A program made the translations under genes and the position numbers. A stretch of DNA of 6,128 nucleotides from Actinomycetota bacterium (GTDB lineage: Bacteria; Actinomycetota; UBA4738; HRBIN12). The notes beneath the pieces are model-generated. The model did not search any database. It was given only the letters and a program-made list of their open reading frames with translations, and was not told the DNA's origin. The DNA lies in assembly GCA_005883885.1 (NCBI GenBank), contig VAYF01000327.1, positions 1-6,128 on the forward strand. The letters run 5' to 3'. Positions 1 through 5,032 of the stretch are shown one piece after another (the first letter of the stretch is position 1; each line of letters opens with the position of its first letter).

Positions 1-1399
1 GCCGGCGCCGTCCGGATCGCTGCACGTGGGGAACGTCCGCAGCGCGCTCTTCTCGTGGTTGTGGGCCCGGCGGAACGACGGCGTCTTCATCCTGCGGGTC
101 GAGGACACGGACGCGTCTCGCGTGACCGAGGAGGCGTTCCGAGGGGTTCTGGACGATCTGCGATGGCTCGGCCTCGACTGGGACGAGGGACCGGAGGTCG
201 GTGGTCCGCACGGGCCCTACCGGCAGTCCGAGCGACTCGGGATCTACCGGGACATGGTCGATCGCCTCCTCGACCAAGGTGACGCCTACCGGTGTTACTG
301 CACCGAACAGGAGCTGGTCGAGCGCAAGAGGGCGGCGCTCGCCCGTGGCGAACCGCCGGGCTACGACGGCCGATGCCGCACGCTCACGGATGCCGAACGT
401 GCGGCCTTCGTCGCGGAAGCCCGCACGTCGGTCGTCCGGTTCCACATCCCCGAGCACGAGTGGATCGTGCACGATCTCGTGAAGGGCGAGGTGCGCTGGG
501 CCGCGGGGGAACTCCGGGACTTCGTGCTCGAACGCTCGGACGGTTCGCCGGTGTTCCTGCTGGCCGTGGCGGTGGACGACCTGTTGATGGCCGTGACCCA
601 TGTCGTTCGCGGCGACGACCTGCTCGCGGCAGCGCCGCGGAACGTGGCCGTGATCCAGGCACTGGGGGGCGAACCACCGGTTTACGCGCACGTGCCTCAG
701 GTCGTCGGTCCCGACCGCAAGCCACTCTCGAAGCGCCACGGCTCGACCAGCGTGGAGGCGTTCCGGGAACAGGGGTTCCTCTCGGAGGCTCTGGTGAACT
801 ACCTGGCGTTGCTAGGCTGGTCCCCAGGGGGCGATCAGGAGATCGTTCCACGCGAGGAGCTGATCCGGATCTTCGACCTGGCGCGCGTATCGAGTAACCC
901 GGCCGCCTTCGACATCGAGAAGTTGACCTGGATGAACACCCACTACGTGCAGCGGCTCGACGACGACGAGCTCGCGGCTCGGACGGTGCATTTCCTGACC
1001 CAAGCCGGGCTCGGCGTCGACCCCGCGACGCTCCGCAAGGCCATGCCGATCGTGCGGGAGCGGATCCACACGCTGCGCGACGCCGTGGACCTGCTCACCT
1101 TCCTTTTCTCCGATGACGTCACACCCAACGAGAAAGCCGCCAACCTGATCGCGAAGGCCCCGGACGGGTACCTCAAGGAGGCGGCGGATGCGCTCGATGG
1201 TCTTGCGGGATGGAACGCGGAACGGATCGCCGAGATGCTCGACGCCCTCGCGGACCAGGCGGGGCTGAACCGGACGAAAGGCTGGCAGCCGATCCGCGCG
1301 GCGGTCACGGGTTCGAACGTTTCGCCGCCGCTGCCGGAGTCGCTCGAGCTGCTCGGGCGCGAGCGAACGGTCGCCAGGATCCGGGCGGCCGCGCGATGA
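1..1399 (+). CDS. gltX: Glutamyl-tRNA synthetase, 5'-truncated by window edge
   Basis: Class I aminoacyl-tRNA synthetase that charges tRNA-Glu with glutamate in the cytoplasm. The frame is open from base 2 with no start in the window; roughly 10-15 N-terminal residues should lie upstream. What is seen: the HIGH-type signature (PSGSLHVGN, bases 11-34), the RVEDTD motif after it, a zinc-knuckle-like CYC...YDGRC stretch (about 292-375), the RGDD segment, the KMSKS counterpart PLSKR (722-736) followed by HGS, and a full anticodon-binding C-terminal half ending in the family's usual SPPL...LLGRERT motif. About 466 residues are present, matching full GltX and far longer than GluQ-RS, which lacks the C-terminal half. 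Odd points: Ala where Ser normally precedes the HIGH motif (APAPSG rather than APSPTG) and PVF where PTY is usual. Whether it discriminates against tRNA-Gln cannot be read here. The stop overlaps the next start (ATGA). Confidence 0.96.
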   Translation, partial: PAPSGSLHVGNVRSALFSWLWARRNDGVFILRVEDTDASRVTEEAFRGVLDDLRWLGLDWDEGPEVGGPHGPYRQSERLGIYRDMVDRLLDQGDAYRCYCTEQELVERKRAALARGEPPGYDGRCRTLTDAERAAFVAEARTSVVRFHIPEHEWIVHDLVKGEVRWAAGELRDFVLERSDGSPVFLLAVAVDDLLMAVTHVVRGDDLLAAAPRNVAVIQALGGEPPVYAHVPQVVGPDRKPLSKRHGSTSVEAFREQGFLSEALVNYLALLGWSPGGDQEIVPREELIRIFDLARVSSNPAAFDIEKLTWMNTHYVQRLDDDELAARTVHFLTQAGLGVDPATLRKAMPIVRERIHTLRDAVDLLTFLFSDDVTPNEKAANLIAKAPDGYLKEAADALDGLAGWNAERIAEMLDALADQAGLNRTKGWQPIRAAVTGSNVSPPLPESLELLGRERTVARIRAAAR

Positions 1400-2127
1400 T
1401 CCGTGCCGTCGCCGGTCTCGTGGCGGTGCTCTCGCTGGTCGCCGGTGCCGGGACGCCCCCGGCGAGCGGGTTGGTGCCCGACGCAGCGTCCTTCACGGTC
1501 GCCGGGCTCCGTCCGCCGATCGTGTGGAAGCCGATCCCGTTCGGAGCGCGGCGGAAGTCAGAGATGGCCGCGTACTCGAAGCGGCACTACGGACAGCACA
1601 CGTGGCGGCTGCAGGATCCCAAGGTCATCATCGAGCACTACACGGACGGCACGACCTGGCAGGGCGCGTGGAACACGTTCGCGGCCAACTCGCCGCACAA
1701 TGGGGAACTCCCGGGAACCTGCGCCCACTTCATCGTTGGACGGGACGGAACGATCTACCAGCTGGTCCATCTGTGGATCCGGTGTCGCCATGCGGTGGGG
1801 ATGAACTACACGGCGATCGGGATCGAGCATGTCGGGACAAGCGATCAGATGGTGCTCGGGGATGCGGCGCAGATGCACTCGTCCTTGCGACTGACGCTCT
1901 GGCTGATGGCGCGGTTCCACATCAACATCGGCAACGTGGTCGGGCACAACGAGACGTTGTACAGCCCGTATCGACTGGAGCTGTACCCGTCGTGGCAGTG
2001 CCTCGTGCACGCCGACTTCCCGCACTGGGCCATGAGGAAGTACCGCACCCGCCTGCGCGATCTGGCCAGCAGGCGGGGCGTGCCGGTCGGCAAAGGGCCT
2101 GTGTGGACGAACAAGTACGGGTGTTGA
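1396..2127 (+). CDS. Secreted N-acetylmuramoyl-L-alanine amidase (Amidase_2/PGRP fold)
   Basis: 243-residue predicted exported peptidoglycan amidase, which would cut the bond between N-acetylmuramic acid and L-alanine of the stem peptide outside the membrane. The start is the ATG overlapping the gltX stop (ATGA). It is chosen because it gives a clean signal peptide (residues 1 to about 20-25: one Arg, then a hydrophobic Ala/Val/Leu run), whereas the in-frame upstream extension runs inside gltX. No clear Shine-Dalgarno is visible, so translation is probably coupled to gltX. The fold's landmarks are in order: IIEHYT (His81, first zinc ligand), CAHFIVGRDGTIYQLV (109-124), RCRHAVG (129-135), AIGIEHVG with Glu144 at the AmpD catalytic Glu position, VVGHNE (His184, second ligand) and VHADFP, where His205 or Asp207 would be the third ligand. 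The C-terminus is basic and ends in Cys243. No cell-wall-binding repeats are seen. The family is confident; the substrate is inferred. Confidence 0.88.
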   Translation: MIRAVAGLVAVLSLVAGAGTPPASGLVPDAASFTVAGLRPPIVWKPIPFGARRKSEMAAYSKRHYGQHTWRLQDPKVIIEHYTDGTTWQGAWNTFAANSPHNGELPGTCAHFIVGRDGTIYQLVHLWIRCRHAVGMNYTAIGIEHVGTSDQMVLGDAAQMHSSLRLTLWLMARFHINIGNVVGHNETLYSPYRLELYPSWQCLVHADFPHWAMRKYRTRLRDLASRRGVPVGKGPVWTNKYGC

Positions 2128-2181
2128 GGACGTCGGAGCCGCGGTCCTTGCCTGCGGGCGTCCGGAGAGGCAGGATTGACC

Positions 2182-2189
2182 GGAGGGGG
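2182..2189 (+). promoter_or_regulatory. Strong Shine-Dalgarno for the small Cys-rich gene
   Basis: A GGAGGGGG run lies five bases before the ATG at 2195. It is the best ribosome binding site in the plus-strand half of the window. It is the main non-compositional reason to accept the short reading frame behind it as a real gene. The gap after the amidase stop is 67 bases and shows no convincing terminator, so read-through from the gltX-amidase transcript is possible. Confidence 0.7.
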
Positions 2190-2194
2190 TCTGG

Positions 2195-2410
2195 ATGGGG
2201 AAGGTCCTCACGTTGCCCGAGCGCCAGGACGCTAAGGGCGGATGGTATCAGGTGCTCAGGGAAGTCTGCTACGGCTGCGGTTGTAGCTACCTCTCCGCCG
2301 AGGACGACCACGATCTCGTCTGGGAACCGGGTCGCGAGGTTCAGAGCAGCTGTATGGACGAGCTCTGCGAGTGTCACACGGCGCCGGTGAACGGCGAACG
2401 ACGCGACTGA
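2195..2410 (+). CDS. Small cysteine-rich protein, function unknown
   Basis: A 71-residue protein that I do not recognise. It has no signal peptide or membrane segment and should be cytoplasmic. Its centre carries two cysteine clusters: CYGCGC at residues 25-30 and CMDELCECH at residues 53-61, separated by an acidic stretch (AEDDHD). The six Cys plus His61 would suit one or two zinc sites or a small metal or redox centre, but no named zinc-finger spacing fits exactly. The start is fixed by a strong GGAGGGGG site five bases upstream. The frame is read with ordinary high-GC codon use and ends in a charged tail (NGERRD). It lies downstream of the amidase on the same strand and could share its transcript; nothing links the functions. 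That it is translated is likely; its role is open. Confidence 0.68.
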   Translation: MGKVLTLPERQDAKGGWYQVLREVCYGCGCSYLSAEDDHDLVWEPGREVQSSCMDELCECHTAPVNGERRD

Positions 2411-2419
2411 CGCGTCGCC

Positions 2420-2428
2420 GGGGGGGGG
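2420..2428 (+). repeat. Nine-base G homopolymer in the 164-base gap before the cupin gene
   Basis: A run of nine G lies ten bases after the stop of the Cys-rich gene. It is the longest homopolymer in the window. It sits between genes, so slippage would not shift a reading frame; it could alter spacing in the mRNA or be a site of sequencing or assembly error. The rest of 2411-2574 holds no recognisable terminator and no promoter that I can support, apart from the ribosome binding site of the cupin gene at its right end. Confidence 0.6.
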
Positions 2429-2574
2429 TCATCGCGGAGCACGTCGGCCGCTGGACATGGCTGCTTCGATGGAGCGTCAGACTCGGCGCGGCCGGATGGA
2501 GTCACGCTGAGAGAGATCTCGTCTCGTCGCGGAGCCCGTGCTGCGCTGGGCGACCCTCACAGAAGGGGACCTGG

Positions 2575-3078
2575 ATGGCTGCACCTACGAGACGAGGCGT
2601 CGGCTTGGCGCTGCTCACGTTGGCGATCGGACTGGCGATCGTCGCCGTGACGATCCTTCCCGGAGCGGCGACTCCCGCCGTGAACAGCACGAGCACGGTG
2701 CTCGCCCGGGGAACGGACCAGTCGAACGGGACGCTCACGCTCCAGCGCGGCACCGATGTGGTCACCGTGATGAACACGTTCGCGGCCGCCACCACAACGA
2801 CGTCCGCCGGTTCGTCCGGCTGGCACTCGCACCCGGGCGGGGCGATCGTCGTGGTCGCACAGGGCGAGATCACGATCTACAGGTCGGTCGGCAGCCAGTG
2901 CGACTCGACCACCTACACCGCCGGACAGTCGTTCGTCGAGCGCCCGGCCGACGTGCAGGATGGCGTGAACACCGGCACCATCGAAACGATCGTGTACGTC
3001 ACGTTCCCCGGTGTTCCTGTCGGCGGCTCGCCCCGGATCGACGTTCCGACCGATCCCGGCACCTGCCCCGGTATCTGA
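2575..3078 (+). CDS. Exported cupin-fold protein
   Basis: 167-residue secreted or membrane-anchored single-domain cupin. Basic residues (TRR, 5-7) precede a hydrophobic helix at about 8-29 that ends in an Ala/Pro-rich, signal-peptidase-like region; the mature part is Thr/Ser-rich. The start is the ATG at 2575, with AAGGGGA ending five bases upstream; the frame is open farther 5' but only with low-quality sequence overlapping the preceding gene. Cupin motif 1 is seen as GWHSHPGG (His84, His86) with Glu98 in QGEI. Motif 2 is seen as GQSF...P...N (Gly117, Pro124, Asn132), but the usual fourth metal ligand His is Gln128 here. Cys109 and Cys164 are placed to form a disulfide, as in related exported cupins with a Pro-Gly-x-Cys-Pro tail. 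No enzyme activity can be assigned; this family is usually annotated only as cupin-domain protein. A strong hairpin follows the stop. Confidence 0.85.
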   Translation: MAAPTRRGVGLALLTLAIGLAIVAVTILPGAATPAVNSTSTVLARGTDQSNGTLTLQRGTDVVTVMNTFAAATTTTSAGSSGWHSHPGGAIVVVAQGEITIYRSVGSQCDSTTYTAGQSFVERPADVQDGVNTGTIETIVYVTFPGVPVGGSPRIDVPTDPGTCPGI

Positions 3079-3087
3079 GGATCGGCC

Positions 3088-3119
3088 CGGCGGTAGCCCC
3101 GCTCCCGGGGCTACCGCCG
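3088..3119. terminator. Bidirectional hairpin between cupin gene and tRNA-Glu
   Basis: Perfect 13-bp inverted repeat (arms 3088-3100 and 3107-3119, six-base loop GCTCCC), very GC-rich, beginning nine bases after the cupin stop. It also lies 17 bases beyond the 3' end of the tRNA read on the other strand. Neither side has a T-tract, as is common in high-GC genomes. Its place between two converging transcripts makes termination in both directions the simplest reading. Confidence 0.75.
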
Positions 3120-3135
3120 CCGGTCGCCGTTCCTG

Positions 3136-3208
3136 TAGTCCCAACGGGGTTCGAACCCGTGTCTCCACCTTGAGAGGGTGGTGTCCTAGGCCTCTAGACG
3201 ATGGGACC
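3136..3208 (-). tRNA. tRNA-Glu (anticodon CTC)
   Basis: A 73-base tRNA that folds fully. The acceptor stem pairs 3202-3208 with 3137-3143, with a G1-U72 wobble and the rest Watson-Crick. It has linker bases T8 and C9, a D-stem GTCT/GGAC with a TAGAGGCCTA-type D region, anticodon stem CCACC/GGTGG around loop CTCTCAA, a four-base variable region, and T-stem ACGGG/CCCGT around TTCGAAC, with discriminator A73 at 3136. The anticodon CTC (complement of 3172-3174) reads GAG. The D-arm matches bacterial tRNA-Glu identity features. The bases after A73 read CAG, so CCA is not encoded and must be added by the CCA enzyme. It lies opposite in direction to the gltX cluster. A second tRNA-Glu (TTC) must exist elsewhere. 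Confidence 0.95.
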
Positions 3209-3232
3209 GTGCGCGCGATCAGGACGGCGCAC

Positions 3233-3241
3233 AGGATATCA
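3233..3241 (-). promoter_or_regulatory. Candidate extended -10 element for tRNA-Glu
   Basis: Read on the minus strand the site is TGATATCCT: a TATCCT hexamer preceded by an extended-type TGn. It ends 24 bases before the tRNA 5' end, which would put transcription start near 3226 and leave a leader of about 18 bases. No good -35 match is found at the usual 16-18-base distance. The call rests on position and one hexamer only. Confidence 0.35.
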
Positions 3242-3296
3242 GCGGGTCTCACCTGCCTTGCTCTCGAGCGCTTCAGCGGGCGACGCTTCTCTCCGT

Positions 3297-4160
3297 ATGG
3301 CGGAACGCGTCAGAGCTCGGCTTCCGATCTCGGCGATCGTAGCCGTCGCGATCACCGTGGCCGCGATCGCGTTGCTGGCGCTCGTCGTGGTTTCCGCGAG
3401 GTATCCGTTGCCCATCGTCATCGGCGCGCGACGCGTCCCGCTGTTCGCCGGACTGACGCTTTCGGCCGCGTTGGGGACGGCCGCCGTCGCGTCGGATCCA
3501 CCGTCCCGGCACCCGAGTCTCGTGATGCCGCTCAGGCAGCGATACCTGATCCTCCTGTGGTGGATCGGGGTTTCCGCAGCGCTCGCATCGCTTTCGTTCG
3601 CCGCGTGGAAGGCCTGGGGAGTCATCGCGATGTTCGCTTCGCTCTTCGCCTTGGTGAAGGTGCTGCAGGTCGCGGGCTTCATCAAGCAGGATCGCTCGGT
3701 TCGCGTGTGGCACCCGTTCGCGGCGATCATGGCGTTGTTCCTTGCCGTGGCGGGGATCTTTGCATTCGTCGGTCGGCCCAACCTCCCGCCCCCGATCCAG
3801 GCCGCGATGGTTGCGTATCAGGATGGTCGCGATGGGCAGATGCCCGCGAGTCGCCCGGCTCCGAAGGTCTCGGCGACCGGTCTGACCTTACGGGCGAGTG
3901 GGGATGTGGATCTCGGCGGCCTTCCGGCAACGCTGTTCTCCTACGACGATCGGGAGGGGAGCCGGGTCGACATCTATGAGGCCGATATCGGTTTCCCAGC
4001 TCCGCAGGGGTCGGTCGGCGTCGAGGATCCGGCGGGATGGTTACTGGAGTCGTACCGGCTGTCTCTGCGGACCGGACCGAGAGGGAGCAACTTCCTCGTG
4101 GTCAGCTGGTCGACCGATGCCGTCGACCGGATCGCCGATGCCCTCGCCACTCAGTCCTAG
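3297..4160 (+). CDS. Five-helix membrane protein with extracytoplasmic C-terminal domain
   Basis: 287-residue integral membrane protein of unrecognised family. Predicted helices: about 11-33, 48-66, 84-103, 105-128 and 140-158. Basic residues (VRAR at 4-8, RH...RQR at 71-82, KQDRSVR at 130-136) fall where the positive-inside rule puts them for N-in/C-out topology, so residues ~160-287 would face outward. After a Pro-rich linker (160-190) comes a compact alpha/beta-looking domain (192-287: TGLTLRASG, GGLPATLFSYDD, IYEADIGFPAP, NFLVVSW, then a last helix). Its outline recalls C-terminal domains of membrane anti-sigma factors, but no zinc-finger N-terminal domain is present and I do not assign that role. 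ATG 3297 is chosen because the upstream in-frame ATG at 3201 lies inside the tRNA. No Shine-Dalgarno is seen, so the transcript may be leaderless or poorly translated. A TTG at 3258 is the alternative start. Confidence 0.8.
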   Translation: MAERVRARLPISAIVAVAITVAAIALLALVVVSARYPLPIVIGARRVPLFAGLTLSAALGTAAVASDPPSRHPSLVMPLRQRYLILLWWIGVSAALASLSFAAWKAWGVIAMFASLFALVKVLQVAGFIKQDRSVRVWHPFAAIMALFLAVAGIFAFVGRPNLPPPIQAAMVAYQDGRDGQMPASRPAPKVSATGLTLRASGDVDLGGLPATLFSYDDREGSRVDIYEADIGFPAPQGSVGVEDPAGWLLESYRLSLRTGPRGSNFLVVSWSTDAVDRIADALATQS

Positions 4161-4207
4161 CCTTGATCGCTGGTGTGCCGACGGGCCGGCGCCCGCGATA
4201 CTGATGG

Positions 4208-5026
4208 TCATCCGCCCGGCAGCTCCTTATGGAGCTGCCGGGCTGTCTCGACGTACCCGAGCGATTCGTAGAGACGACGTGCGACGTGGTTGTCGCCGTA
4301 AACGTTGAGGCCCGCGCGCGCGAACCCGCGCGCGCGGGCCTCCGCCTCGAACGCATGCATGATCGCGCGGCCCCAGCCCTTTCCGCGCTCGTCCTCGTCC
4401 ACCGTGATGTCGTAGATCCACGCCATCGTCGGGTCATCGGTCGACGGACCGAACCACAACACGCCGACCCGCTCGCCATCGCTCGGGTCCTCGGCCGTCA
4501 GAAGTGCGTGGCCCGGCGTCTCGACGCCTTCTGCAAGGAGCGAGGCGAACGAGGATCGGGAAGCTTCGAGGGCGGCATCGCCGACGGCCTTCCCGTTCCG
4601 CTCGAGCTCGGCCGCGTAGTCGTCGATCGCCCACTCGAGATAAGCGTCGAACTCGTCGGCGAGCATGGGGCGAAGGACGGTGGTCCGACCCAGACCCAGC
4701 AAGAGGTGCTCGGTGCCGATGTGTTGATCTCCGAGCTCACGGGCTTCGAGGAGTGAGAGCTCGAGGACCTTCTTGGCGCGGGGCGTGAACGGGATGTGTC
4801 CTGTCGGCGAAGTCCGTCCGCGTCCGACGATCTTCTCGATCTCTACACGGACCGACGGCAAGGAGATCCCGAGGGTCGCGAGCGCTCGCGCGCCGACCCC
4901 CTCGCCTTCGGCGAGCAGACCGAGCAAGAGATGCTCGGTCCCGATGTAGTCATGGTCGAGGCGTCCAGCTTCCTCTTGGGCGAGCACGATCACGCGACGA
5001 GCGCTTTGCGTGAACCGTTCGAACAC
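4208..5026 (-). CDS. Clp N-terminal domain fused to GNAT acetyltransferase
   Basis: 272-residue cytoplasmic fusion protein. Residues 1-112 are a ClpC-type N domain, normally the part of the ClpC unfoldase that receives substrates and adaptors. It has MFERFTQSARRVI, the first HIGTEHLLLGLL-type repeat (28-38), GEGVGARAL, then FTPRAKKVLELSL and a second IGTEHLLLGL (103-112). The second repeat stops there, short of its last helices. No AAA+ module follows. From about 115 a complete GNAT fold begins (LRPMLADEF), with PGHALL, VGVLWFG, WIYDITVDEDERGKGWGRA (acetyl-CoA loop R-x-x-G-x-G, residues 214-219) and LNV.GDN...LYESLGY (240-258). It should transfer an acetyl group to an unknown amine, perhaps on a protein brought by the Clp_N part. 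The start is GTG at 5026, with GAGG overlapping the icd stop and only six bases between the genes: translationally coupled. No frameshift is visible at the junction (~4690). Confidence 0.9.
   Translation of the reverse strand: MFERFTQSARRVIVLAQEEAGRLDHDYIGTEHLLLGLLAEGEGVGARALATLGISLPSVRVEIEKIVGRGRTSPTGHIPFTPRAKKVLELSLLEARELGDQHIGTEHLLLGLGRTTVLRPMLADEFDAYLEWAIDDYAAELERNGKAVGDAALEASRSSFASLLAEGVETPGHALLTAEDPSDGERVGVLWFGPSTDDPTMAWIYDITVDEDERGKGWGRAIMHAFEAEARARGFARAGLNVYGDNHVARRLYESLGYVETARQLHKELPGG
4214..4243. terminator. Hairpin between convergent genes, inside the 3' end of the Clp_N-GNAT gene
   Basis: Perfect 13-bp inverted repeat (arms 4214-4226 and 4231-4243, loop TTAT). It lies in the space where the plus-strand membrane-protein gene and the minus-strand Clp_N-GNAT gene meet, but it is formed by the last sense codons of the latter (residues ~262-271, stop at 4208-4210). 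No T-tract follows on either strand. It is likely a shared terminator; termination this close to the stop codon would leave a very short 3' end on the minus-strand mRNA. Confidence 0.55.
4307..4342. repeat. Perfect 16-bp inverted repeat inside the GNAT coding region
   Basis: Arms 4307-4322 and 4327-4342 are perfect reverse complements, separated by AACC. The stem is almost all alternating G and C, so it would be exceptionally stable in mRNA or single-stranded DNA. It encodes residues about 229-240 of the acetyltransferase (alternating Arg and Ala around Gly-Phe), just after the acetyl-CoA-binding helix. It may be a by-product of GC-rich Arg/Ala codons, or a real structural element. Confidence 0.85.
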
Positions 5027-5032
5027 GTCGCC

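Noticed and set aside
384..851. Long minus-strand open frame opposite gltX
   Set aside because: Pro/Arg-rich antisense shadow of a well-conserved gene in GC-rich DNA; no family motifs and no ribosome binding site.
1210..1395. Upstream in-frame extension of the amidase gene (ATG at 1210)
   Set aside because: It lies wholly inside gltX in another frame, gives an Arg/Gly-rich non-natural sequence, and would bury the signal peptide that begins at 1396.
2149..2172. Possible hairpin between the amidase and the Cys-rich gene
   Set aside because: Only about five pairs around a long loop; not distinguishable from chance at this GC content.
1524..2390. Plus-strand open frame overlapping the amidase and Cys-rich genes
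   Set aside because: Out-of-frame shadow of the amidase, with Arg/Gly/Ala-rich low-complexity translation and no motif.
2371..2574. N-terminal extension of the cupin frame
   Set aside because: It would overlap the preceding gene, include the G9 run, and place the signal helix internally; the ATG at 2575 has its own ribosome binding site.
3201..3296. Earlier ATG (3201) for the membrane protein
   Set aside because: The codon lies inside the tRNA-Glu gene on the other strand, and the extension adds no membrane or signal feature.
3011..3979. 322-codon plus-strand open frame running through the tRNA
   Set aside because: It crosses the cupin end, the hairpin and the tRNA, and its translation is Arg/Gly/Pro-rich; the competing frame from 3297 encodes clear membrane helices with positive-inside charge.
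4182..4195. Short GC inverted repeat (5-bp arms) after the membrane-protein stop
   Set aside because: Too short to support as a terminator when a perfect 13-bp hairpin lies just downstream.
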